The notes under the pieces: generated by a model
What the model saw: only the letters and a program-made list of their open reading frames with translations
The model's database searches: none
What the model was told of the DNA's origin: nothing
Position numbers and translations under genes: made by a program
From: Ilex aquifolium
Lineage: Eukaryota; Streptophyta; Magnoliopsida; Aquifoliales; Aquifoliaceae
Assembly (NCBI GenBank): GCA_951799425.1
Contig: OX637391.1
Location: 21,810,551 to 21,874,550, forward strand
DNA: 64,000 nucleotides
Direction of reading: 5' to 3'
In this document: positions 10,298-22,278 of the stretch, in pieces
Position numbering within the stretch: position 1 is the stretch's first letter
How the letters are laid out: each line of letters begins with the position of its first letter

Positions 10298-11451
10298 ATG
10301 GCATATAGAGGGCGAGGACGCCGAGGCGGTAGGTGGAACAACCAACCACCTCCGGTCTTTGATCACCAAGCCTTTGCAGAGGCTATTGGTGAGGCAACGG
10401 CGACTATTGCACAGGGTAGTGCTACAGCCGCTACCATTGCACAGACTGGTGCAAATATGGGACACGGAGGCTCGAGTAACCTCCAGAGGTTCAAAGCCCA
10501 CCATCCTCCGGTTTTTCTGGGAGGGGCGGATCCAATGGTAGCCGACCGTTGGATTCGGCAAGTGGAGAAGATCTTGAGGGCTATGGAAATCACTTCCGAT
10601 GCCACCAAGATAACTCTGGCGACTTTTCAGCTGGAGGGAGAGTCCCAGTTATGGTGGGATTGGGTGAAGGACTCCAGAAATTTGGAGGCCATGACTTAGG
10701 CAGAGTTCTGAGAGCTCTTTATGGGAAAGTATTTTCCGGCGGCTGCTCGACACGCTAAGGCCAAGGAGTTCCTAGAATTGAAGCAGGGGACTATGAGTGT
10801 GCTAGAATACGTGGCCAAATTCACGGAGTTGGCCCGTTTCGCCGACGTTTATGTGGCCACAGACATGGCCATGGTACGTAAGTTTGAGGATGGACTGAAG
10901 TTGTCCATTCGAGGCAAGATTGTGGGACTTCTCCTGCAAGACCTTGATATGATGGTCAAGACTGCAATGGCTATCGAGAGAGAGGTGGAGGACGCGCGCA
11001 ACATCCGGGAAGCGGGTGTCAAGGACAAAAAGAAGGAGGGTCAAACCTCTTCTTCTGGTGCGGGAAAGAGGCAAAGGACTTCTGTTCCGCAAGGATCTCA
11101 AGGGCAGAGCCGCGGCTATCAAGGCCAAGGCCAGGGTCGATTCTCCCAAGACGAGGGAAACTTCAGGACCACCTTCCCGACGGGTCAGAAGACTTGTTAT
11201 TTTTGTCACCAGCCGGGGCACATGAGGAAGGAGTATCCTCAACGACAGGGATCCCAGAACTATGGGACATCCCAATCCCATTCTTCTGTGGGACAGCTGC
11301 AGACACAGTTTGTTCCTCCTTACCCCACCATGGGTCAAAGGAGCCAGTACCAGTCTCAGGGTGCTGCATCAGCGCCTACTACTTTTCGAGCGGGAACTCC
11401 GCAAGCAGGCCAGATGGGCCAGGGCATGGGTGCCGGGGCTTCAGGGACCCA
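10298..11451 (+). pseudogene. Gag of element B (two in-frame stops, broken zinc knuckle)
   Basis: The likely start is ATG at 10298 (MAYRGRGRRGGRW). The capsid region (FLGGADPMVADRWI, LATFQLEGESQLWWDWV) is typical of plant gypsy gag. A TAG at 10697..10699 stands where the family has Trp (usually TWAEF), and a TGA follows at 10709..10711. The same frame then continues (FMGKYFPAAARHAKAKEF, ELARFADVYV, FEDGLKLSIRGKIVGL). The zinc knuckle at 11195..11236 reads CYFCHQPGHMRKEY: the last Cys of CX2CX4HX4C is now Tyr. All these changes fit single G-to-A or C-to-T transitions. The capsid would normally package the element's RNA. Confidence 0.85.
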
Positions 11452-11779
11452 GAGGCGTGTCTACGCCATTATGCCACAGACCGAACCGGCAGATCAGTCG
11501 GTGATACATGGTACATTTCTACTCTCTCGTTTATGGGCAAGAGTATTATTTGACTCTGGTGCATCACATTCATTCATTTCTGCATCTTGTGTGAAAGATC
11601 TGGGCTTAGAGGTTGAGACCTTAGAGGAACCATTGCATGTGAGTTCTCCCCTGGGAGCTAGGGTGAGAGTTGATCAGATATGTCGGGGTTGTGAGCTAGA
11701 GATCTCAAGGATTCTACTCACTGTGGACCTTCGGGTCATGGACATGTCAGAATTCGATGTAATCCTGGGAATGGATTGA
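11452..11779 (+). pseudogene. Retropepsin-like protease of element B
   Basis: In frame with gag. The active-site motif LFDSGASHSFIS is intact at about 11548..11583, followed by LGLEVETLEEPLHVSSPLG and the flap/strand region ending VILGMD. A TGA at 11777..11779 replaces the Trp usually found in GMDWL, cutting protease from reverse transcriptase. The domain would process the gag-pol polyprotein. Confidence 0.85.
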
Positions 11780-13474
11780 TTGGCGGCACACCGAGTCGTC
11801 ATTGATTGTGACCGGAAGCGGGTCACTGCTTACACACCGGATGGGGTTTGTTTCATGTTTCAGGGGGATAAGCACGATGTTTTTCCTCAAGCCGTGTACG
11901 ACTCTAGATGGCACGGACAGTTGATGGGTTGGCTAGCAAGCCTTACCCTGGAGGACGAGGTGAGACATGAGTTGGGTCTACCTCGGGTTGTGAGTGATTA
12001 TGAGGATATTTTTTCGAATGAACTACCGGGATTACCTCCACATAAGGATGTAGACTCCACTATAGAGTTACATCCTGGTACATCGCTCATTTCTATGACT
12101 CCACATAGGATGGCGCCTGCTGAGTTGCAAGAACTCAAGGTCCAATTGCAGGAATTGTTGGACAGGGGGTTCATTAGACCGAGTACCTCACATTGGGGCG
12201 CTCCGGTGTTATTTGCAAAGAAGAAGGACAAAACCCTTCGACTATGCATAGACTACCGGCGGTTGAATAGGGTTACTATCAAGAATAGGTACCCTTTGCC
12301 GAGGATTGATGACTTGTTTGATCAGCTGAGAGGGGCACGGGTCTACTCCAAGATAGATCTCCGCACTGGTTACCATCAGTTGAGAGTTAGGGAGTCAGAT
12401 ATCCCTAAGACGGTGTTTCGAACGCGGTATGAGCATTTTGAGTTTACAGTGATGCCATTCGGATTGACGAATGCCCCAGCGGCATTCATGGATCTCATGC
12501 ATAGGGTGTTCCAACCCTACCTTGATCAGTTCGTCGTAGTTTTTGTTGACGACATCTTGATCTACTCCAAGTCTGAGGAGGAGCATGAGGGTCACTTGAG
12601 GGTCGTTCTCCAGACTTTGAGAAACCATCAATTGTATGCCAAGTTCAGCAAGTGTGAATTTTGGCTTACTGAGTTGAAATTTTTGGGACATGTGGTGTCG
12701 ACTTCGGGTGTATCCGTAGACCCGGAGAAGGTTGAGGCAGTCATGAATTGGGAGAGGCCGAAGTCAGTCTTCGAGATACGTAGTTTCTTGGGATTGGTGG
12801 GGTATTACAGGAGGTTCATTGAGGACTTCTCCCGACTAGCTTCACCTATGACGAGGTTGACCCGGAAGGAGGTTAAGTTTGAGTGGAATGATTCATGTGA
12901 GAAGGCATTCCAGGAATTGAAGAGGAGGCTTACTTCAGCTCCTATTCTGATAGTCCCAGAAAGGGGACAGAGGTACACAGTGTATTGTGATGCTTCTAAG
13001 GACGGACTTGGATGCGTCTTGATGCAGTCCGGGAGAGTGGTAGCTTATGGTTCTCGGCAGTTAAAGAACCACGAGCAGAGTTACCCCACACATGACATGG
13101 AGTTGGCAGTCATTGTCTTTGCCTTGAAGGCTTGGCGCCACTATTTATACGGCGAGCAGTTTGAGGTGTTTTCAGACCACAAAAGTCTGAAGTACATCTT
13201 TACACAGCGGGACCTCAATATGAGGCAACGCAGGTGGATGGAGTTTCTGGAGGACTATGACTTCATTTTGCATTACCATCCCGGTAAGGCAAATGTGGTA
13301 GCTGACGCACTCAGCCGGAAGTCACGGGGAGTCTTGGCTAGTGTGGCTTCCCGAGAGTGGCAAATGCTCGAGACTGTGGGACAGTTCGGACTATGTTATA
13401 TGGGTCAGACTCAGGGTACTTTGGGGAGTTTGGTGGCTACGCCTTCCCTACTGAGCAGGGTTGTTGAGTCCTAG
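11780..13474 (+). pseudogene. Reverse transcriptase and RNase H of element B
   Basis: This 564-codon stretch is in the same frame as gag and protease. Reverse transcriptase motifs are in order: [45 protein letters not shown] and the catalytic FVDD at residues 255-258 of the stretch. RNase H follows ([50 protein letters not shown]). All catalytic acids that I can place are present. It ends at a TAG where the flanking sequence suggests an ancestral CAG. A frameshift follows near 13515 before integrase resumes in another frame. Confidence 0.92.
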
Positions 13475-13572
13475 AGTCAGGACACAGAGCTATTGTCCAT
13501 CCGGGACCAGGTACAGGTGATGAGGGCTGGGCCATTCACTCGGATGGTAGTCTTCGGTATCGGGGAAGGGTT

Positions 13573-14886
13573 GTGGTTCCTCAGTTGGCAGATCTGAGAG
13601 AGGAGATCCTTAGGGAGTTTCATTGCTCCCGTTTTGCGGTTCATCCAGGAGGCACGAAGATGTATCATGATCTTCGTCGCCAGTATTATTGGAATGGGAT
13701 GAAGCGACAGGTTGGCGATTTTGTTAGTAGATGTCTCACGTTTCAGCAAGTGAAGGCTGAACACCAGAGACCAGCAGGGTTACTCCAGCCATTGGATGTA
13801 GCTGAGTGGAAGTGGGAACATGTCACAATGGATTTTGTGACTCACTTGCCACGGACATCGCAGGGACATGACGCGGTATGGGTGATAGTGGACCGGCTTA
13901 CGAAGTCGGCACACTTTTTGGCTGTGCGGATGACCTTCACACTGGAGGAATTCTGCAGGTTATATATACGGGAGATTGTCCGGTTGCATGGGGTACCCGT
14001 ATCTATAGTGTCGGATAGGGATCCCAGGTTTACGACTCATTTTTGGGAGAGTTTCCAACGAGCCATGGGGACACAACTGATGATGAGCACTGCTTTTCAT
14101 CCCCAGACGGACGGTCAGTCTGAGAGGACCATTCAGACATTAGAGGACATGCTACGGGCATGTGTCCTAGATCTCAAGGGTAGTTGGGAAGATCATTTAC
14201 CCTTGGTGGAGTTCGCCTATAACAATAGTTATCAGGCGAGCATACAGATGACACCCTACGAGGCACTATATGGGAGGCCATGTCGATCTCCGGTTTGTTG
14301 GACAGAGGTTGGAGAGAGACCTGCTATAGGTCCAGACTTGGTTAGAGACACCTCAGAGAAGGTGGGCTTGATACGGAAGCGTCTTCTCACGGCTCAAAGT
14401 CGGCAGAAGAGCTACGCCGATAGACGGCGGCGACCTCTAGAATTTGAGGTGGGGGATCATGACTTCTTAAAGGTGATGCCTACGAGAGGAGTGATCAGGT
14501 TTGGCAAGCGAGGAAAGCTGTCATCGAGGTATATCAGACTCTTTGAGATACTTGAGAGGGTTGGTAAGGTCGCTTACCGGTTGGCGTTACCGCCAAACCT
14601 ATCAGGTGTTCATGCGGTATTCCATGTCTCCATGCTCCGGAAATACACCCCAGATCCGACTCATGTGGTGGATTGGGGCGAGCTTGTTGTTGATGCGGAT
14701 GACACCTTCGAGGAGGGACCGGTGCGTATCATGGATAGCCGAGATCAGGTTTTGCGAGGCAAGACCTTGAGGCTAGTGAAGGTACTGTGGCAGCACCGGG
14801 GAGTGGAAGAGGCGACATGGGAGCGCGAGGACACCGTACGTGCCAATTATCCTTTCTTGTTTGAGGATAGAGGTACGTTTTTATAG
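13573..14886 (+). pseudogene. Integrase and chromodomain of element B
   Basis: A 437-codon open stretch. The N-terminal HHCC zinc site has H17, H24 and C54, but the fourth ligand is Phe57 (CLTF where CLTC is expected). The catalytic core keeps D87, D148 and E184, the standard DD35E spacing. Next comes the C-terminal region (SRQKSYADRRRRPLEFEVGD, VFHVSMLRKY). Residues ~378-432 form a chromodomain (PVRIMDSRDQVLR, VKVLWQHRGVEEATWE, YPFLF). Coding before this start (about 13515..13572) continues the same frame (DEGWAIHSDG), so the visible ATG is not the original start. Integrase inserts the cDNA; the chromodomain guides it to chromatin. Confidence 0.92.
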
Positions 14887-14966
14887 TCATTTACTATTAC
14901 ATGACTGTAGCATATGCATGGGATTGCAGGTATGTGTGTGTGAATTTCGGGGACGAAATTCTTTTT

Positions 14967-14979
14967 AAGGGGGGAAGAA
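14967..14979 (+). other. Polypurine tract of element B
   Basis: AAGGGGGGAAGAA lies immediately before the 3' LTR, preceded by the usual chromovirus tail CGGGGACGAAATTC. Confidence 0.85.
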
Positions 14980-17389
14980 TGTAAAACCCGGGAAATTTGA
15001 ACTTTTTCCGGAAAGAGCAAAATAGTAATTTGCCACGATAATGCGTATTTAAAATACTCATTTTCTATACCTCGGATGAGCAAACGGAGTTCGCCGTTGG
15101 ATTCATATCGCGAAATCTAGTCACCTTGTCAAATTTCATCGAATTCCGAGATAGTCGGATTTTGCACGTCGTTCGAGGCGACTGCGTGGCGAATGACCTC
15201 ACGAACGTCCCCATAAATAAATTTTATAAAATTTCCTTAAAATTAAGTTAAAGTTCAAATAAAATTAATTTGAACTTAAACCGATATCAAATAAGTCGTT
15301 TCGGGATGAAATCGGATCCGATTAAGCGAAGGACACGTGGCGCGACGTGGGTCAAGTATTTAAAATTATAAATAAGGGTAAATATCTTAGAAAATGAGAT
15401 TTTTAGCCCATTTTGTTCTTGTTTGGCCGGCCAAGAGAGAGAGAGAGAGAGAGAGAGAAGAGAAAAAGAGAGAAAACTATTTTCTTCAAGTTTTTTCCCT
15501 TGGTTTCTCGGACTTCCGTCACTCGGAATCGCTCGAGCCAAGAATTAAAGCTGCTCTACGTGACTAGGGCTACGCGTGGGTACCAAGAACGAAGAGTTTT
15601 AACCGAAAATCAAAAGGCAAAGTTTTGGAGAAATCAAAGTCTTGAGATTTTGGGGGTGTTCTTGAATCCTAGTCTTCCTTTCAAGATTCAAGAGGTAGGG
15701 TTCTTCCTACCTTGGATTAATCTTTCCTTAGATGTTGATAATTTAAGGGTTTGATATATGTATATATGGACCCATGTTATATATATATATATATATATAT
15801 ATGTGGAAATGAGGAAACAAGTCTAGAAACGATCTAAATCAATCCTAGCTTGAGTTTGGTATGTGGAAGTTACTTAGGTGATTTTCTTGATACTCGATGT
15901 TATGTTAGCATAATTGGTGATAACATGATATGTTTGCCTTGAAGGTGTTTGATAAAATGCCTCGAGTGACTTGAAGATGTGTTTTGATTGAATTGAAATA
16001 ACATGCTTAAGGTTAACTTGTGGAATCATATGCTTACGATATGATTTGTAATTGAATGTGCATGTTGAAATTGTTCATGTGTTGTTCTTGGCATATTGAG
16101 CATTAGATTGTGTGCAATGGGACATGGCATTGCATATGCACGGAAGCATTTCATCACATGGGTGTGTGCATGGTTAATGTCAACACCACACTTGGTGATT
16201 GACGGTATGGCTTGGGAAAAGTTGGGTCAAAGACCTAGCTAAGCCGCTTGGGTTGGGATTAGCAAGAAGAGGCATGACGACCTCTCGGGTGCAAGGCCCG
16301 GTGATTTGGGAGATGCACTCCATTGGTGTAAGAGTCCATAAAGTGTGCGGGTATGGAAGACCCTTGGTGTAAGTCCATGACTATCCAATCCTAAGAAAGA
16401 CCCTAGTTTTGAAAATGTCATTTGATGTGAACATAAATGATGGAATGAAACACTTTGGCATTGCAGTAGGAGTCGGCGAGGACTCGGGTTGAAGTGCATG
16501 AGTGAGTGTCGTCTCATTTCATGGCATGGTAGTGTTGCATTCCAACTTAGAATGCATATCTTTATAAGGAATGATTGTTTATAAGTTGCAAATGAATGTT
16601 GCATGAGCATGAGCATCTAGGGGGGAGTAGCCTTTGTAGGACCTACTCTACTGGGCGTTGGCTCACCCTATATGAGAAACATTTCAGGTGTGGGTTTTGC
16701 ACCGGTGGACGGCTCACTTGGAGAGCATCAGGCATGAAGGGGGCCAACTTGTGGCTTTTATGGTTTATTTTGTAAAGCTTTGTGAAAATTCCATTTTGAT
16801 GTGTAAAAGTATGGAATTAATTGTAATGGAACTTGTACAAATTATGTTTTATATGGGAAATCCTATCAAACATGTGTTGGATCATTTTTGGGAGGTTTGG
16901 AATGGATTGAGAATGGAAAATGGTTGAAAAAGGCAAAACTGGACAGAAAATACCGGTACGCAGTACCGGTACGCACTTTCCAGTAGGTAAACCGCACCGG
17001 TACGCAGTACCGGTACAGTAGGGTACCGGTACGGTGTACCGGTACGCACTTTCCAGTAGGCAAACCGTACCGGTACGATGTTGTACCGGTACACAGTACC
17101 GGTACACTCTCAAGAATTTTCAGATTTTTAAACTGTTTTGCCCTAATTTCGGTCTATGTTTTCCTTCCCTCCACTGATGTAAATGGACTATAATGGGTAT
17201 AAATCCTGGTATGTTGGATCTTGGTTGAACCCAATGAATAATAGAATCCAGTTTACATTTGTGAGTTATGATCCCAGTTAAGGGGATGATATCGCCGTGG
17301 TGTTGGGTTGAGTGACCTCCACGGGTAATTCCGCGGGTTGATGGATGATCAACGGTTAATATAGGACCCCCGGATTTAGGGGCGTCACA
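14980..17389 (+). repeat. Element B 3' LTR (2410 bp)
   Basis: It matches the 5' LTR. Visible differences include longer (GA)n near 15434 and (TA)n near 15778, small deletions near 16250 and 16466, and a different palindrome copy number. Confidence 0.93.
16951..17107. repeat. Cluster of GTACCGGTAC palindromes in element B 3' LTR
   Basis: Nine decamers are arranged 2 + 4 + 3, versus 3 + 4 + 1 in the 5' LTR, with the same CACTTTCCAGTAGG spacer. The extra copies lie at the right end. Confidence 0.9.
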
Positions 17390-18122
17390 ATATCTCCCGG
17401 ACAGATAAAAGTAAGTTTGTAGGTATATTCCCTCTAAACCTTCACGAGACAAAACTCGTCCACTAGGGGTAACCAAGGGTTTTAAGGGCTTATTGCATAA
17501 GCTAAATGTAATCGTGATTGCCTACGAAATTGATTTTTTGATTACATTTTATTTGTGTTTTGTGTTTGCTAGAGACAAGCAAAACTTAAGTTTTATGTCT
17601 CAAACCAGTCACTTTAGCTTTGCTCGTTAACTCTATGTTTTGTTTTAGTTGAGTTTGTATTTTATGAGCAAACTGTGTGTTTGCAGGTAATTCGTTGTAA
17701 GAATGATGCTTTACACAGGCAAAAAAACCCTAGTTTTACTGGTAGGACTTGTACCGGTTCACTAGGTAGCAGATAGAGTTTATACTGATATAACATAGTG
17801 CCAGTTCATCACTAAACATAAACCACTTCTACCGGTTCAAGCCTAGTCTTGTACCAGTTCATCACCAAGCAGAGAGCTCTTGTATCAGTTCATACTTTCT
17901 TTATATCGGTACAAGTGGTAAAAATGTGAAAACAAGATTTTATTTTGGAAATTTTCATTAGCAGAATCTTAAGAAAGGGGTTTTTTTTAGAATCGAAACG
18001 ACTAAAAATAAGGAAATAGAGGTCAAATTCGAAGAAGATGGAATTGACAGAAAAAGGTAGGCATAGTTAAGAGGTTCAAATTTGGGACTAAAAAGGCTTT
18101 TAGTAAACCTGATTTCAGTCCC
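17390..18122. other. Older repeat relic flanking element B, with ACCGGTTC-type motifs
   Basis: It starts with the right target duplication ATATC. The stretch GACAAGCAAAACTTAAG near 17573 resembles the segment before the 3' end of Athila-type elements, but this is weak. Between ~17745 and ~17910 variants of ACCGGTTCA / ACCAGTTCA / ATCGGTACA recur every 20-50 bp. No coding region is visible. Confidence 0.35.
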
Positions 18123-18461
18123 CTATAGTTGGTGTTGATCAACCCCTAAAACAAAGGGAGCTAAGGCTAGTCTTTTGTTATTGGCCAAACATGTGGTCAC
18201 ATTAACGTATTCCTTTGCTACTTTGAAAGCAGGAACGCATAGAATAAAACGATAGAGCCAATGAAGAAAAAAGAAAACATGTTCCTCAAAGTGAGGAGAT
18301 TTAGAGTGTTGTTTGAAGAAGCGATTGACAAGTTCAGAATAGTCTAAGCTAGAAGGAAAATTGGATAGAATTTTATCAAACTTTAGACAAGCATGAACTT
18401 TAGTACCTTTTGATGATAGCCCAGTTAAATATATAATGTCTAGAATTGATGGGGATATCAT
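18123..18461 (-). pseudogene. Plant mobile domain (PMD, aminotransferase-like) fragment
   Basis: The 112-residue minus-strand frame shows PMD-family features: ISPSILDIIYLTGLSSKG near the start, FFFLHWLYRFILCVPAFKV in the middle and LANNKRLALAPFVLG at the end. Plant mobile domains occur in MAIN/MAIL nuclear proteins and, very often, in transposon-borne genes. Upstream on the minus strand (about 18462..18960) family-like phrases appear in several frames with stops (VEHTKKHLASQWRH), so this is a decayed copy. A TATA-like TATATATA occurs near 19031 on the minus strand. Whether it came from a host gene or a transposon cannot be settled here. Confidence 0.6.
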
Positions 18462-20001
18462 ACCAATGCGAGCATTGCAAGATTGGGACTAGAAACACAT
18501 ATTTGCTCTAATCAACCACCTATTCATAAACAGTGAACAAGTTGAGAGCTTGATCAATTCTCGTATGCCTCCATTGGGAAGCAAGGTGTTTTTTTGTATG
18601 CTCTACCCAATCAACCCATTATTGGTCAGGATTAATCCAAGACTGCAAGGGATTACTACATTGGTCCCAAGATTTCTATTGGAGTTGTGATTGGTGGAGC
18701 ATTAGGTTTCCCCTTCGGAGATGGGATAGAATTCTGTAAACCCTTCAGGGACATATGATTTAAAAGGAACAAGAGCAAGGCTCGAAGTTGAACTAGGTGT
18801 GGGAATTAAAATCCTCTCATTTGTGGAAGACTAATGGCATCCTTAACGTAGGAGGAAATCGTGGAGAGAACGGGATGTCCGAAGTCGAAGAGGAGGCAGT
18901 TGGTTGAGTCACTTATTTTTTGGGGAGAATTTCAAGGTTTAAAAGATAGACAACGAAGGGAAATTCAGAAGTTACCAAAGAAGAAAGAGGTGAAAAATAA
19001 AGTGAGACCGATGGTGGGGTCTTCAAGTGTTTATATATAGCGTCTTAAAAAACAGATGTGCCTGTTCAGTTTTTCACATTAGTTCATTTATTCAAGTTAT
19101 TAATTAACCCAAATAAATGAGGGAGCATTGTTTGGACCAAATTCTAATTTTTTATACATAGGCGATAAACGATACTTGTCCAATGAACAAGTCAGCCAAA
19201 GAGAATAGCCACGTGGCATTTATTTAATCAAAAATGAATACACAGTCAATCGATATGTCTATTCAAATTTAAGAGCAATTATAGCCCTTGTAATTGAGGG
19301 AATGAAACAGTTATCTTAAAATTTGAAAATGCAGCAGTTATTAATGCTGAATGGGCTCTAAGAATTTGAAAAGTGACATGTTAAACAAGGGAAAAACTAT
19401 AGGGGAATTGAAGAAATCAGTGTAACTGTTGATGGGAAGATACATATAAAAGATGCATTAATTGCAAGGAAAATGCATGATCAAACTCATCAAAGACCCA
19501 CAACTTGGGCATTTTAAGAGTAGTTTTAGGCTAATTTTAGAATTATGGTTAGCTACAAAGTCTGTTTCATAAGTCTGTTGTATCCCAAAAACCTTCAAGA
19601 TTAATAAAAATGTATTTCCTTTGTCAATCCTTTTTATTGTCATTCTACTTGCTTTAAATCTATCGATTGTAATCATCCAAAAAAAATTCTAGGATAAGAC
19701 AATAAAACCCAACATTAAACTGTTGTCTGAGATCTCTTTGTAAAAAAATTAAGCCCATCGATCGTAAAAGAAATCATTTGTAAAAACCAATAGAAACATC
19801 ACATGCCGTATAAGTAAAAGAATTTGTACTCTCTATAGAAAAAGCTCTTTGTAGAGTGATCATCTTTCTCCATTGGATTTGAATTGTGGGAAACAAGTGG
19901 CTGACTATAGTAACGACTTTAGGACTAAGATAACTTGTGGTTATTCCGAGACTTGTAACACAATTACAAAATCTACTACTTCACATTGTGATGATACCTA
20001 G
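18462..20001. other. Intergenic sequence, no gene recognised
   Basis: 18462..18960 is the decayed 5' part of the plant-mobile-domain relic. From 18960 to 20001 the sequence is AT-rich without clear coding. The last five bases (CCTAG) are the left target duplication of the solo LTR. Confidence 0.4.
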
Positions 20002-20868
20002 TGACGAGTCCAAATTTGACTGGATCAAGCCCAACCTGAACAGACCGAGAAAGCCCAAAGGAGATACTATTCGGAGCTGGGCAGTAAACCAATACGGAGG
20101 GCATAAAGGGAATTAGGCGATCGTAAAACAATACGGAGGGCATAAAAGTAATTATGGCCCCAAGCCAATACAAGGGACAAAGGACCCAAGGCCAAGCCCA
20201 AGGGGGCGCCGCCCATGTAGGCGTTTGCCCCTTGATCTCTTCCTGCCTTGATCTCCTCCTCCCTTGTCTTCTCACTCCATGAAGGCCTCCTCCGACTCAA
20301 GCCTAGCCCATTCCAAGCCTAGTCCAACTCAGAGCCTCCTCCGACGAAATAGGGACACGAGGGAGAAAATATCGGGATACACACCGGAGATCAAATCCTA
20401 CCATACTTGTACTTACCAAAGTGGTGGAATCCTACCATAACTACACTTACCAAAATAGTGGTGACCGCCTCAACTCACCACCTTAGTGAACCTATATAAT
20501 GTAAGCTCTCTCAACTTGGAGAGGCATCTGGTGATTTACACACCACACCTCCTTGAGACCTCTACACCAAGCATCTCTCCCTCTCTCCACCGAGAGCTTT
20601 GCCTCTTTACACCAAGTCTCTCTCCCACAATACATTGTAACTCTCCGGAGTACCATTATTCATCAATAAAGAACATCAGGCCACCGCTGCCGTTCCCGAA
20701 AGTGGACGTAGGTCATCCGAGACCGAACCACTATAAATCTCTGTGTTGATTCTCTGTTTATGGTTTTGATTCATTGATTGTCGTTGATTGCTCATTAATT
20801 ACTCGTTAATTGCATCATTATTCATACTTGATTGTTGATCTTGCCAAAGACGATTTTGTGCATCATCA
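20002..20868 (+). mobile_element. Solo LTR (TGACGAG...GCATCATCA) with TSD CCTAG
   Basis: It begins TGACGAGTCCAAATTTGACT and ends GTGCATCATCA, with both ends matching the LTRs of the SDH1-intron element (48135..48998 and 52543..53406, reverse orientation). It is flanked by CCTAG at 19997..20001 and 20869..20873. There is no internal domain, so it is a product of LTR-LTR recombination. It shares the GGGCGCCGCC motif of that family near 20203. Confidence 0.9.
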
Positions 20869-22278
20869 CCTAGAAAAAATTTCAAGTATGAGCTCGAGTA
20901 TTGAGGTCAGGAAGGGAGCTCAGCCAAGAAAGCCTGAGCTCAGAGGTCCAGACCTTGGGCTCCCTCGATTTGCTCCCTAAAAAAAATGAGTGGAAGACAG
21001 CTGGCAACCACTAAATGTCCCCTCAACGACAATAAACGTCAGTCCAGGCGTAAGAACCTCAACCGCCTAAACCATCGCCTGAAATCAAGTAAAGTGTTAC
21101 AAGAGGAAGGCGAAGATCTCGCTCCAGACCCCATTGAACTAGGCACTAAGCTATAAATACTGTACAATATCCTCACTTTGGGGCAGACAATAAGATTGCT
21201 ACTCAGAAGATGGTGTAATCATTTCTTAATCTTCAATATAATTTCTAGGAGTAAGAGACTCTATTAAAGAGTGGATTAGCCGAACTCCCGAGCTGGTAAA
21301 CTACTATAACTCATTTGTGCAATCCACCCTTTTCCCCAAAAGTTACCACATCATTTTCAAGAGCCCCGAAGCTCAGATCAAACCCAATAGCATTCATAGT
21401 CTGCTCAATCACGTTTCACACACCATCACATTGATTTTGCAATTCAGAATATTTGTTTTTATTGTACTCTTTTGCGGGCATCGAGATTCAAGATTATCAC
21501 TCCTCAAAACCTTTTGTGCAAACTACCCTCATATTTTTTCTTTTGAGATGTAAGCAGCCTAATAAGATATCGTATCAAAAAGGTCAAAATCTATGTCCGC
21601 CACACGTGCAATCAAAATTAGATATTACTAACTATCTATCTAATTTCAATATTTCCCTGAAACCAATATTGGCAAATACCTAATCAGTAGTTTTCGCAAA
21701 CATCGTGGGCAAATGGCATTGTGGACAAAATATAACTAAGGATGCTAAGATGACCTTTCGGAACTCCTTTTTGAAGCTGGTGGCAGGGCCAAATGCAACG
21801 TGGATAGGGCTCCCGATGAATTATGTCATGGCTTGGAGGTCGTCAGCGCGTTCCCTCTCCGCACCAAGTATTGGTTGGCATAGCCTTAGGGGTATCCTTA
21901 TTTTTCGCGAAGACATCTTAGGATCATCCCACGTGGCACTTTGAATTTTGTATAATATTATGATATCAAAAAATTTTGTTAATATGTTGTAACTTAACTT
22001 TTAAAAGATATAATTTTTATGATTGATTATAACTTTTTATGATGAATTATGTTTTTTGTAATTCTAACTTACACTTTAAAAAACTGTGATTTAACTTTTA
22101 AAAATTATAAGTTTAATACCACAACTAAAACCCTACAATATTCTTCCTCTTGGATCTTAAACCCGTGACTATTGAACTTTGTTTGCCTTTACTCTCTCAA
22201 TGTCAGACCCTATTGGGAGTGATAGAGGATTATGATCGGTCATTTGCTCTATTGTTTTTCGTTGTATGTATCTAGATG
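20869..22278. other. Intergenic sequence with a probable older LTR fragment
   Basis: The part ~20880..21300 looks like the end of another LTR (CTATAAATACTG near 21151, then a TCTTCAATATAATTTC tail), but its borders cannot be placed. A 79-codon open frame at 21705..21944 resembles nothing I recognise. The last eight bases are the left target duplication of the next element. Confidence 0.35.

Larger units (their letters stand above)
7556..17389 (+). mobile_element. Element B: complete Tekay-like chromovirus Ty3/gypsy retrotransposon with TSD ATATC
   Basis: Two ~2.4 kb LTRs (7556..9955 and 14980..17389) start TGTAAAACCCGGG and end GGGGCGTCACA. The element is bounded by the 5-bp duplication ATATC at 7551..7555 and 17390..17394. 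Inside are a Met-type primer site, gag with zinc knuckle, protease, reverse transcriptase, RNase H, integrase with DD35E, a chromodomain and a polypurine tract, in the order of plant chromoviruses. Gag-pol was one frame; it is now broken by stops at 10697, 10709, 11777 and 13472 and a frameshift near 13515. The LTRs are still very similar but differ by microsatellite lengths, small indels and palindrome copy number. Confidence 0.93.

Noticed and set aside
10802-11338. Long minus-strand frame opposite gag
   Set aside because: Shadow of the gag frame of element B; composition and position give no sign of a separate gene.
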